From Burkholderiales bacterium (GTDB lineage: Bacteria > Pseudomonadota > Gammaproteobacteria > Burkholderiales > Burkholderiaceae_C), in contig JAKFVA010000021.1 in the NCBI GenBank assembly GCA_021732385.1, forward strand, positions 44,250 through 108,249: DNA of 64,000 bases. The letters are read 5' to 3'. Under the pieces are notes generated by a model that was not told where the DNA came from, made no database searches, and saw only the letters and a list, made by a program, of their open reading frames with translations. Below are positions 56,794 through 64,000 of this stretch, piece after piece; the stretch's first letter is position 1, and every line of letters begins with the position of its first letter. The position numbers were made by a program, and so were the translations under genes.

Positions 56794-57483
56794 ATGAGCG
56801 AGCAAGTTAATACCATTGATATTGGCTACGGCAACGTAGCAACCCAGCGCAACAAAGTGCTGCGCAACACCTACTGGCTGCTGGCCCTGAGCCTGCTGCC
56901 CACCGTGCTGGGTGCCTGGGTCGGTGTGGCCACCGGCATCACCAATGGCTTGACCGGATTTGTTGGTCTGCTGGTGTTTCTGGGCGGTGCCTTCGGTTTT
57001 ATGTATGCCATTGAGAAAACCAAGAATTCAGCGGCTGGCGTGCCGGTTCTGCTGGGATTTACCTTCTTCATGGGCCTAATGCTTTCGCGCATGATTTCTG
57101 CCGTGCTGGGTTTCTCTAACGGCCCCAGCCTGATCATGACGGCGTTTGGCGGCACGGCTGGCGTGTTTTTTGTGATGGCCAGCTTGGCCAGCGTCATCAA
57201 GCGTGACCTCTCGGGCATGGGCAAATGGCTGTTTGTCGGCGCGATCGTGCTGCTGGTGGGCGGCGTCATCAATGTGTTTGTCGGCTCGTCAACCGGCATG
57301 ATCGTGATCAGCATGCTGGCCATTGGTATTTTCAGCGCCTACATGCTGTATGACCTCAAGCGGATCATCGACGGCGGCGAAACCAACTACATCAGCGCCA
57401 CCCTGGCGCTGTACCTGGACATCTTCAACGTGTTCCAAAGCTTGCTGGCGCTGCTGGGCATTTTTGGCGGCGAGCGCGAGTAA
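56794..57483 (+). CDS. BAX inhibitor-1/YccA-family membrane protein
   Basis: 229 residues from the ATG at 56794, preceded by AAGGAG. It has seven predicted membrane helices. The family features are NKVLRNTYWLLALSLLPTVL at the start, AAGVPVLLGFTFFMGLMLSR, and the C-terminal LYDLKRIIDGGETNYISATL with YLDIFNVF, whose Asp residues form the pH-sensing pair in BsYetJ. In E. coli YccA is an inhibitor of FtsH; others are calcium leak channels. Followed by three tandem terminators. Confidence 0.92.
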   Translation: MSEQVNTIDIGYGNVATQRNKVLRNTYWLLALSLLPTVLGAWVGVATGITNGLTGFVGLLVFLGGAFGFMYAIEKTKNSAAGVPVLLGFTFFMGLMLSRMISAVLGFSNGPSLIMTAFGGTAGVFFVMASLASVIKRDLSGMGKWLFVGAIVLLVGGVINVFVGSSTGMIVISMLAIGIFSAYMLYDLKRIIDGGETNYISATLALYLDIFNVFQSLLALLGIFGGERE

Positions 57484-57505
57484 GAGTCGCCTGGCTTACC
57501 GGGCA

Positions 57506-57590
57506 AAACGGGGCTTCGGCCCCGTTTTTTCATTTCTGGGGGGCTTCGGCCCCGTTTCTCTTTTCTAGGGGGCTTCGGCCCCATTTTTTA
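57506..57590 (+). terminator. three tandem UUCG-loop terminators
   Basis: The hairpin GGGGCTTCGGCCCC occurs three times at about 30-base intervals (57510, 57540, 57569), each followed by a T-rich tail (GTTTTTT, GTTTCTCTTTT, ATTTTTT). They lie between the convergent BAX-inhibitor-like gene and rlmD. Confidence 0.9.
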
Positions 57591-57613
57591 TGGCTTGCCG
57601 CAAAGTGTTTGCT

Positions 57614-59110
57614 TCATGCCCGCTCAAACACCGCCATCGACTCCACGTGCGCGGTATGCGGAAACATGTTCACCACGCCCGCCGCCGTGCAGCGGTAGCC
57701 CGCCACATGCACCAGCAGTTGCGCATCGCGCGCCAGCGTGGCCGGGTTGCAGCTCACATAGACGATGCGTCTGGGCGGCTGCCAGTGCGGCTTTGCGCGA
57801 GACACATCAGCGTGTTGCACACACAAATCTGCCAGTGCCTTGACGAGTGCAAACGCCCCGTCGCGTGGCGGATCGACCAGCCATTTTTCGGCTGCGCCGC
57901 ACTGAACCAGTTCTTCGGGCGTTATTTCAAACAGGTTTTTTGCGCTGAATTGGGTAGCGGCAAAGGCATTTTCTCTCTGCCCTTTTACCTGATTTAACGC
58001 CAAATTGAGGCGTGCACGGGCCACTAGCGTTTCACTGCCCTCCACCCCCAGCACCTCACGCGCCTGCGTGGCCAGCGGCAGGGTGAAATTGCCCAGGCCG
58101 CAAAACCAGTCGATCACGCGCTCGTGCTTTTGCGCTGCCAGCAGACGCAGTGCCCGCGAGACCAGCACGCGGTTGATAAACGGGTTGACCTGGGTGAAGT
58201 CGGTTGGCAAAAACGGCATGGTGATACCGAATTCAGGCAGCGTGTAGGCAAGCGTCGGTGCATCGGCAGCAGGCGCGTCCAGCAAATGCACTGTCTCCGG
58301 CCCTTTGGGTTGCAGCCACCATTGCAGCGGCGGGTGCGCCAGCGCAAACTCGCGCAGGCGCTGCGCATCTGCCTCATTCAGCGGCACTAAGTGGCGCAGC
58401 ACCAGCGCAATCACCGCGGTATCAGTGCCGTTCGTATCCTCGCCACAGGCCAACTCCAGTTGCGGAAACTTATCTCGCGCTTGCAGCGAGCCAATCAATT
58501 CGCGCAAAGGCTCCAGCCAACTGCTGACGATGGGTGGCAGCACCGGGCATTGGCGCATGTCGGCCACGTAACTGCTTTTGCGTTCGTGAAAGCCAATAAG
58601 CGCCGTGCCCTTTTTCAGCACATAGCGCACCGACAGGCGCGCCCGGTAACGGTAGCCCCAGGTCGGGCCTTCAATTGGGCGCAGCATCAACTCAGGTTTA
58701 ACACTGCCCAGCCGCGCCAGGTTGTCTTCCAGCACACGCTGCTTCACAGCCACCTGTGCGGCCGCGTGTAAGTGTTGCACCTTGCAGCCGCCGCAAGCAC
58801 CGGTATGCAGGCCAAAATGCGGGCAGCCCGGCTGCACACGCTGGGCTGATTCGGTGTGCAGCGCGGTGAGCGTGGCTTGCTCAAAGCTGCTTTTTTTGCG
58901 GTTCACATTAACGCTCACGCGCTCGCCGGGCAAGGCACCTTCAATGAACACCACCTTGCCATCAGTGCGGCGCGCTACGCCCTGCCCGTCCAGGTCCATC
59001 GACTCAACCAGCAAGCGGGTATCAGCAAAAATCGGTGCGGCGGGGAAGGCGCAGGCGGAGGTGTCAGCAGGCGCCAGCGCACGGGCCAGCAAGTCAGGTG
59101 ATGTAGTCAA
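57614..59110 (-). CDS. rlmD: 23S rRNA (uracil-1939-C5)-methyltransferase
   Basis: 498 residues. The N-terminal TRAM domain ([20 protein letters not shown]) is followed by Fe-S cluster Cys ([13 protein letters not shown]) and a Rossmann methyltransferase domain with [16 protein letters not shown] and the catalytic Cys in [14 protein letters not shown]. It methylates 23S rRNA U1939 using SAM. The start is TTG, with AAGAG upstream. It lies 28 bases after the exonuclease gene, downstream of nlpD. Confidence 0.95.
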   Translation of the reverse strand: MTTSPDLLARALAPADTSACAFPAAPIFADTRLLVESMDLDGQGVARRTDGKVVFIEGALPGERVSVNVNRKKSSFEQATLTALHTESAQRVQPGCPHFGLHTGACGGCKVQHLHAAAQVAVKQRVLEDNLARLGSVKPELMLRPIEGPTWGYRYRARLSVRYVLKKGTALIGFHERKSSYVADMRQCPVLPPIVSSWLEPLRELIGSLQARDKFPQLELACGEDTNGTDTAVIALVLRHLVPLNEADAQRLREFALAHPPLQWWLQPKGPETVHLLDAPAADAPTLAYTLPEFGITMPFLPTDFTQVNPFINRVLVSRALRLLAAQKHERVIDWFCGLGNFTLPLATQAREVLGVEGSETLVARARLNLALNQVKGQRENAFAATQFSAKNLFEITPEELVQCGAAEKWLVDPPRDGAFALVKALADLCVQHADVSRAKPHWQPPRRIVYVSCNPATLARDAQLLVHVAGYRCTAAGVVNMFPHTAHVESMAVFERA

Positions 59111-59138
59111 AAACAGGCTCTTAAGTGGGCCAATGGGT

Positions 59139-59924
59139 TCAAGCCCAGGCAGTCAGGTAATCGTTCCAGTGGGCTTGCTCGGGCGCCAGGTTGCCCAGCG
59201 TCTGCTTGATGAGCGCTATTTCAGCGTCGTACTCTTTCTCCAGCAGGCCACCGCGCATTTTCTGGAAACGGCAGTAAAGCAAATACGTGTTCATCACGTC
59301 GGTTTCGCAGTAACGGCGAATGTCCTCGAGCTTACCCTCCAGATACGCCGGGTACACCGCTGAGCCATCCATGCCCAGCTTGCCGGGAAAGCCACACAGC
59401 TTGGCCATGGCATCCAAAGGCGCATTGTTCTTGGGCTGGTACAGGGCCAGCAGGTCCATCAGGTCCAGGTGGCGCGTGTGGTAGCGGCTGATGTAGTTGT
59501 TCCACTTGAACTCGCGGTCGTCCTCGCCCATGTCCCAGTATTTGTCGGCCAGCACGCCGTGTTTGAGGCCGCGGTAATGCAGCACCGGCAAGTCAAAGCC
59601 GCCACCGTTCCAACTGACGATTTGCGGGATGTGCTTGTCCACGCTGTTGAAGAACTGCTGAATGACCTTGCCTTCGCTGGCACCGTCGCGGTCAACAAAC
59701 GAGTGAATGCGCAAGCCCTCGGCGTTGCGGAACACGCAGGATATGACCAGCACGCGCTGCAAATGCAGCGGCATGAAATCGCTCTGGCCCTTGTCCTTGC
59801 GCATTTGCGCCCAGGCTTGGTAGACCTGCTGATCGGTGGTGCCGGGCGCATGGTCGCCCAGCGCGCGCAGGCCATCGACATCCGGTATGGACTCGATGTC
59901 AAACACCAGCACGGGCCAGGCCAT
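59139..59924 (-). CDS. predicted 3'-5' exonuclease, DNA polymerase B-like (DEDD fold)
   Basis: 261 residues of the DnaQ-like RNase H fold: exo[12 protein letters not shown], exo[18 protein letters not shown] and exo[19 protein letters not shown] supply the acidic residues. It is a cytoplasmic single-domain nuclease related to polymerase B proofreading domains. Its physiological substrate is not known. It begins six bases after nlpD on the same strand, in the interval where many relatives carry rpoS. Confidence 0.9.
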   Translation of the reverse strand: MAWPVLVFDIESIPDVDGLRALGDHAPGTTDQQVYQAWAQMRKDKGQSDFMPLHLQRVLVISCVFRNAEGLRIHSFVDRDGASEGKVIQQFFNSVDKHIPQIVSWNGGGFDLPVLHYRGLKHGVLADKYWDMGEDDREFKWNNYISRYHTRHLDLMDLLALYQPKNNAPLDAMAKLCGFPGKLGMDGSAVYPAYLEGKLEDIRRYCETDVMNTYLLYCRFQKMRGGLLEKEYDAEIALIKQTLGNLAPEQAHWNDYLTAWA

Positions 59925-59930
59925 GGCGCG

Positions 59931-60770
59931 TTAGCGGGCAGGCAGGTATTTGGCCGGATCCACCGGCTTGCCCTGGCGGCGAATCTCAAAATGCAGCTTG
60001 ACGCGGTCGGCGTCGGTGTTGCCCATCTCGGCAATTTTCTGGCCCTTGCGCACCGCCTGGTCTTCCTTGACCAGCAAGGTCTGGTTGTGCGCGTAAGCCG
60101 TCAAAAAGGTGTTGTTGTGCTTGAGGATGATGAGGTTGCCATAACCGCGCAAACCCGCCCCGGCATAGACCACCCGGCCATCACCTGAGGCCACCACGGC
60201 ATCACCGGCCTTGCCCGCAATATCCAACCCTTTGTTCTTGGCTTCATCAAAGCCAGCTACCACTTGCCCACTGGTGGGCCAGATCCAGGTCACGTCTTCA
60301 TCGCTTGGGACCGCTGGCACCACCGGCGCTGCTGGCGCTGCTGCGCCACTGGGCGTGGCCGAGGGCAGCACGGAGGGCGTGGTCACCGGCCTGGCAACTG
60401 CCACGGAATCCGAAGGTATGGTCCCTGGTGGCGTAACCCGCAGCACTTGGCCAACTTCAATCAGATTGGGGTTGTCCAGCGCGTTCCAGCGCACGACGTC
60501 ACGCCAGTTCTGCCCTGTGTCCAGGCCAATGCGAATCACCGTGTCGCCCGGCTTGACGGTGTAATAACCCGGCTTGCCCGCATTCTCTGCGCCCGGCAAG
60601 GCTTTGGCGGGCTCCGCATCCGGGATTGCAATTGCAGGCCGACCCTGGCCCGCCGCACCGCGCTCTTCAACCGGTGCAGGCCGGGTGCTTCTGAATGAGC
60701 AACCCGCCAGCAGCAAAGCCACCAGCGTCACCAGCAGGGCGGTGACTGTTCGACTGCGCAATCCATTCAT
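59931..60770 (-). CDS. nlpD: NlpD-like lipoprotein with LysM and M23 domains
   Basis: 279 residues from the ATG at 60770 (MNGLRSRTVTALLVTLVALL), with GAGGA upstream. The lipobox LLLAGC gives an outer-membrane lipoprotein. A LysM domain (YYTVKPGDTVIRIGLDTGQN) precedes a LytM/M23 domain. The catalytic HxxxD is degenerate (NKGLDI), and the second motif is KLHFEIRRQGKP, as in NlpD/EnvC, which activate amidases (AmiC) rather than cut peptidoglycan. Part of surE-pcm-nlpD. Confidence 0.93.
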   Translation of the reverse strand: MNGLRSRTVTALLVTLVALLLAGCSFRSTRPAPVEERGAAGQGRPAIAIPDAEPAKALPGAENAGKPGYYTVKPGDTVIRIGLDTGQNWRDVVRWNALDNPNLIEVGQVLRVTPPGTIPSDSVAVARPVTTPSVLPSATPSGAAAPAAPVVPAVPSDEDVTWIWPTSGQVVAGFDEAKNKGLDIAGKAGDAVVASGDGRVVYAGAGLRGYGNLIILKHNNTFLTAYAHNQTLLVKEDQAVRKGQKIAEMGNTDADRVKLHFEIRRQGKPVDPAKYLPAR

Positions 60771-60781
60771 ATGTGTGTTCC

Positions 60782-61588
60782 TCAAGCTAGCCCCGATTTT
60801 AGGGGGACAAAGTGAACCGCCTCCAGCACGGTTTGGGTAATGCCCTGCAGCCCCTTGTCTATGACCACCAGCGCCTGCTGCTCACCCCTGAGCACCGGTG
60901 CCACCAAACGCCCGCCAAGAGCAAGCTGGTCTATCCAGGCGGTTGGCACGGACTGGCCGCCAGCCGCCGCAATAATGCCCGCATAGGGTGCACCTTGCGC
61001 AAAACCCGCCATGCCATCTCCCAGCAGCAAATGCACGTTGGGCAGGCGAAAGTGGCGCAGGTTGTCGCGGGCTTTTTCGTGCAGGGCTTTCAGGCGTTCA
61101 ATGCTGTAGACCTCAGTGGCCAGGTGGCTCAAGATGGCGGCCTGGTAGCCGCAGCCCGTGCCAATCTCCAGCACCCGGCCCAAGCGCTGGCCCGGCTGCC
61201 CAGCCAGGCTGGCGCACAGCAGCTCGGCCATGCGCGCCACCACACTGGGTTTGGAGATGGTCTGCGCCAGGCCAATCGGCAAGCTGGTGTCTTCATAGGC
61301 CTGGGTGGCCAGCGCGGTGTCGATAAAGCGGTGGCGCTCCACCGCCCCCATGGCCCGCAAAACGCGTGCCTCGCCAATGCCGCCGCCTGCCAGCCGCTGC
61401 ACCATGCGGGCACGGTGCGCATTGAAGTCCAGACCGGTGGCTTGTACCTGCGCCGCCACAGGGCGCGCTGTTTCAAGGCGCGCTGGTGCAAACGACTTGG
61501 CAACAGGCCCGGCAGCAGGCTTGGCGGGCGCAGGAACGGTGCGGCGAAGGCCGGTGATTTCTGCGGGGAAAGTGGGTTTGCGCGTCAC
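60782..61588 (-). CDS. pcm: protein-L-isoaspartate O-methyltransferase
   Basis: 268 residues from a GTG start. An extra N-terminal Pro/Ala-rich tail of about 50 residues precedes the SAM-dependent domain, with RHRFIDTALATQAYEDTSLP, IGLAQTISKPSVVARMAELL and VLEIGTGCGYQAAILSHLAT. It repairs isoaspartyl residues in aged proteins. It sits between surE (32-base gap) and nlpD (11-base gap). Confidence 0.95.
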   Translation of the reverse strand: MTRKPTFPAEITGLRRTVPAPAKPAAGPVAKSFAPARLETARPVAAQVQATGLDFNAHRARMVQRLAGGGIGEARVLRAMGAVERHRFIDTALATQAYEDTSLPIGLAQTISKPSVVARMAELLCASLAGQPGQRLGRVLEIGTGCGYQAAILSHLATEVYSIERLKALHEKARDNLRHFRLPNVHLLLGDGMAGFAQGAPYAGIIAAAGGQSVPTAWIDQLALGGRLVAPVLRGEQQALVVIDKGLQGITQTVLEAVHFVPLKSGLA

Positions 61589-61620
61589 AACATGCAGCGG
61601 GTGGCTGGATTAAAAAATGG

Positions 61621-62394
61621 TCAGGCCAGGGCACTGCCCAGCGCCGTAGCCCAGGTTTTCAAATGGGCGTGGTCGGTCAAGTCCACCATCAGTGGCGTCA
61701 GGGCCATGTGGCCCTGTGCGGTGGCATGAAAATCGGTGCCCGGCGCACCGTCTTTGGCGGCACCGGCAGAGCCTATCCAGTACATGGTGTCGCCACGCGG
61801 GTTGGGCTGGGCATGCACCTTTTCTGCCGCATGGCGGCGGCCCAGGCGGCACACCTGCAAGGGTTTGATTTGCGCGTAAGGCAAATTGGGAATGTTCACA
61901 TTGAACAGCCAGGGGCGGTCTGCTTGCGTGGCCTGCGCCACCTGGCCTTCTTGCGCCAGTTTTTGCACCAGCTCAGCGGCCTTGCGCGCGGCGGCCTCAA
62001 TCTCGTGCCAGCCTTTTTCTGTTTGTGAAAACGCAATGGCCGGAATGCCAAACAAATAGCCCTCCATTGCCGCGCCCACGGTGCCCGAGTAGATGGTGTC
62101 GTCGCCCATGTTGGCGCCGTTGTTGATGCCCGACACCACGAGGTCGGGCCGGTAGCCCAGCAGCCCGGTCAGGGCAATGTGCACGCAGTCGGCCGGCGTG
62201 CCATTGACGTACCGAAAACCATTAGCCGCCTGGTGCACATACAGCGGCGAATGCAGGGTGAGCGCATTGCTTTTGGCGCTGTTGTTGTGCTCGGGCGCTA
62301 TTACCTCCACCTCGGCCACTTGCTTTAAAGCCTCGTAAAGCGCCACGAGGCCAGCAGCTTGAAAACCATCGTCGTTGGAAAGAAGAATTTTCAT
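61621..62394 (-). CDS. surE: 5'-nucleotidase SurE
   Basis: 257 residues, with ILLSNDDGFQAAGLVALYEA and the metal ligands in the DD motif, APEHNNSAKSNALTLHSPLY and PDLVVSGINNGANMGDDTIY. It is a metal-dependent nucleoside and polyphosphate phosphatase linked to stationary phase. First gene of surE-pcm-nlpD. Confidence 0.97.
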   Translation of the reverse strand: MKILLSNDDGFQAAGLVALYEALKQVAEVEVIAPEHNNSAKSNALTLHSPLYVHQAANGFRYVNGTPADCVHIALTGLLGYRPDLVVSGINNGANMGDDTIYSGTVGAAMEGYLFGIPAIAFSQTEKGWHEIEAAARKAAELVQKLAQEGQVAQATQADRPWLFNVNIPNLPYAQIKPLQVCRLGRRHAAEKVHAQPNPRGDTMYWIGSAGAAKDGAPGTDFHATAQGHMALTPLMVDLTDHAHLKTWATALGSALA

Positions 62395-62540
62395 GCGGGG
62401 TAGGTGTAACTGACAAAGTGATCGGGCGGTGGAGATTGTAGGAGTTCACCCAGGCTGCGCGTCACGCCTGGGACATTGCCGGTGGTGGCCCAGCGCCTAA
62501 CATGGTGTCCACTGTTTCAAAAGAAATGCAAAGGAAATGT

Positions 62541-63518
62541 ATGCACGCCTGGCTTTGTGAAAATCCCACCGGGGTTGATGCGCTGCAATGGAAAGAGCTG
62601 CCTACCCCCAGCCCGAAAGCAGGCGAGGTGTTGGTGCAAATTAAAGCCGCCAGCCTGAATTTTCCCGACCTGCTGATTGTGCAAAACAAGTACCAGATCA
62701 AACCACCCCTGCCCTTTGTGCCCGGCGCGGAATACGCGGGTGTGGTGCAAGCCGTGGGTGATGGCGTGACGCACCTGAAGCCCGGCCAGCGCGTGGCCTG
62801 CCTGCCCGGCACCGGCGGCTTTGCCACCCATACGCTGGCGCCTGCCGCGCTGTGCCTGCCGCTGCCCGATGACTTCCCGTTTGCCGACGCCGCGGCCTTC
62901 ATCATGACGTACGCCACCTCGCACCACGCGCTGTTGGACCGCGGCCAACTTAAGGCGGGCGAAACCGTGCTGGTGCTGGGCGCGGCTGGCGGCGTGGGCA
63001 CAGCGGCGATCCAACTGGCCAAAGCCGCTGGCGCGCGCGTGATTGCCGCCGCCTCCACCGACGAAAAATGCGCCCTCTGTGAGCGCCTGGGCGCAGACGC
63101 CAGCATCAACTACAGCAAAGCCAATTTGCGCGAGGCGCTGAAAGCCCTGACCGAAGGCAAAGGCCCCGACATCATCTACGACCCGGTGGGCGGCGAACTG
63201 GCCGAACCCGCCTTGCGCAGCATTGCCTGGCGCGGCCGCTACCTGATCGTGGGTTTTGCCGCAGGCCCCATACCCGCTCTGCCCTTCAATCTGGCGCTGC
63301 TCAAGGGCGCTTCGCTGGTGGGCGTGTTCTGGGGCGATTTTGCCAAGCGCGAACCCAAAGCCCAGGCGGCCATGATGGCGCAACTGCTACGCTGGTATGC
63401 CGAGGGAAAAATCAAACCCGTCATCGACCAGACCCTGCCCATGGCACAGCTAAAAACCGCTTACGCCCACATGGGCTCGCGCGGAGTGATGGGCAAGCTG
63501 GTGATGGTCAACGACTGA
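62541..63518 (+). CDS. NADPH:quinone oxidoreductase, MDR family
   Basis: 325 residues from the ATG at 62541 (MHAWLCENPTGVDALQWKEL), preceded by AAAGGAAA. It is a zinc-free medium-chain dehydrogenase: GroES-like domain with AASLNFPDLLIVQNKYQIKP and PFVPGAEYAGVVQAVGDGVT, and a Rossmann domain with VLGAAGGVGTAAIQLAKAAG. It resembles Qor/zeta-crystallin enzymes. The substrate is not certain. It is divergent from surE. Confidence 0.9.
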   Translation: MHAWLCENPTGVDALQWKELPTPSPKAGEVLVQIKAASLNFPDLLIVQNKYQIKPPLPFVPGAEYAGVVQAVGDGVTHLKPGQRVACLPGTGGFATHTLAPAALCLPLPDDFPFADAAAFIMTYATSHHALLDRGQLKAGETVLVLGAAGGVGTAAIQLAKAAGARVIAAASTDEKCALCERLGADASINYSKANLREALKALTEGKGPDIIYDPVGGELAEPALRSIAWRGRYLIVGFAAGPIPALPFNLALLKGASLVGVFWGDFAKREPKAQAAMMAQLLRWYAEGKIKPVIDQTLPMAQLKTAYAHMGSRGVMGKLVMVND

Positions 63519-63589
63519 TCTCTAGGCCCGCGCTGGGCTGCTTGTGGCAGCGCCGGGCTGCATGCCAGCCACCTCTTTGCCGTCTGTTT

Positions 63590-63671
63590 GCTATCTATTA
63601 GATAGTAAAAATGACAGCTGTACCCGCAAACCAATATTGGGATAAAGGCTGATTTGATGCTAGAAAAAGCC
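63590..63671 (+). repeat. 82-bp dispersed element, copy G
   Basis: Begins GCTATCTATTAGATAGTAAA, with a perfect CTATCT/AGATAG hairpin, carries ACAGCTGTACCCGCAAA and ends GCTAGAAAAAGCC. It starts 71 bases after the quinone oxidoreductase stop and forms the left half of an inverted pair with copy H. Confidence 0.82.
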
Positions 63672-63750
63672 CTTAAAAGCTTAAAAATGCGTTGGCGAAG
63701 CCACCCTAGGCCAAAAACTGTGCCTGTCAAGCAAAAAATCAGAAAAAAAC

Positions 63751-63834
63751 GGCTGATTTACGGCATAAAAAGTGATCTAAACCAAATACTGACGTGCGGG
63801 TAGCGCTATGCTTTTTTACTATTATTTTTATAGC
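63751..63834 (-). repeat. 84-bp dispersed element, copy H
   Basis: On the minus strand it begins GCTATAAAAATAATAGTAAA, carries ATAGCGCTACCCGCACGT and ends GCCGTAAATCAGCC. It pairs with copy G in inverted orientation; the pair spans 63590-63834. Confidence 0.85.
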
Positions 63835-64000
63835 GATGAAGCACCGCTTGCCTTCCCGCTGAGCGCGATAGCGGGGATTGCTAAACAGGTATTGAAACAG
63901 ACGAATTCCAAAGTCGATAATTGACAGCCCAACTGTTCAAAGGTTTGAGCGGGCAATTGAGTTTACGGTTGAAGATGAACAACAGCGAGTCGCGCAAGTT

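Larger units (their letters stand above)
63519..64000. other. 482-bp right-edge region with an inverted pair of dispersed elements
   Basis: No intact gene is visible. It holds element copies G (plus) and H (minus), whose 3' ends face each other, and beyond them about 165 bases of low-information sequence to the edge. A minus-strand frame open from 64000 to a TAG at 63881 (39 codons, including LRDSLLFIFNRKLNC) could be the C-terminus of a gene starting outside the window. I do not recognise it. Confidence 0.5.

Overview
This is a chromosomal window from a betaproteobacterium, most likely a member of the Comamonadaceae (Burkholderiales; Rhodoferax/Acidovorax-like). The evidence is gene order: pheST-ihfA-MerR-tRNA-Pro behind thrS-infC-rpmI-rplT, alaA-hom-thrC followed by molybdenum-cofactor genes and clpB, rpsF-priB-rpsR-rplI-dnaB, ppsA divergent from ppsR, surE-pcm-nlpD, and a phaC-phaA-phaB polyhydroxybutyrate operon. 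Almost everything is ordinary housekeeping DNA. No complete insertion sequence, prophage or CRISPR array is visible.

Layout. 1-2640: 3'-truncated relA and an alpha/beta hydrolase. 2.8-6.7 kb: phaCAB operon for PHB storage. 7.1-8.8 kb: a secreted DUF11 surface-protein gene broken at a run of nine G. 9.0-12.9 kb: pgeF, an ABM-domain protein, gentisate dioxygenase, fumarylpyruvate hydrolase and a Nudix hydrolase. 13.0-17.2 kb: a three-gene signalling cassette (adenylate cyclase-FHA, TagH-like FHA protein, transmembrane Ser/Thr kinase). 17.3-25.4 kb: tRNA-Pro and the translation cluster. 25.6-30.5 kb: aceA with a twin-palindrome upstream region, rraA, a GGCT-like protein, a histone-like SWIB protein and an MFS transporter. 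30.7-42.2 kb: clpB, moaE/moaD/moeA/mobB, thrC/hom/alaA, an Mth938-fold protein and a peroxiredoxin. 42.4-50.9 kb: PIN-PhoH, dnaB, ribosomal genes and a sodium:solute symporter pair. 51-57.5 kb: ppsA/ppsR, a cation antiporter, Fur-regulated hemP, a GlcG/HbpS protein and a BAX-inhibitor-like protein. 57.6-63.5 kb: rlmD, an exonuclease, nlpD, pcm, surE and a quinone oxidoreductase.

The most unusual structure is a family of eight intergenic copies of an 82-85 bp element scattered over the window (2652, 6782, 6946, 30586, 44133, 55631, 63590, 63751). It has an invariant ACCCGC core, an AT-rich 5' hairpin and a 3' segment ending in A-rich/GCC sequence. Four copies form two inverted pairs of almost identical total length (247 and 245 bp), like REPIN/BIME or MITE structures. 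Most single copies lie just 3' of a gene in the same orientation, and one overlaps the terminator of the pha operon.

Other points worth attention are the G9 tract in the surface-protein gene, the kinase/FHA/cyclase cassette without nearby type VI secretion genes, terminator-like hairpins directly in front of both thrS and pheS, a non-AUG (AUC) start of infC, two near-identical 14-bp palindromes exactly 30 bp apart before aceA, the absence of rpoS from its usual place after nlpD, and three tandem UUCG terminators after the BAX-inhibitor-like gene.
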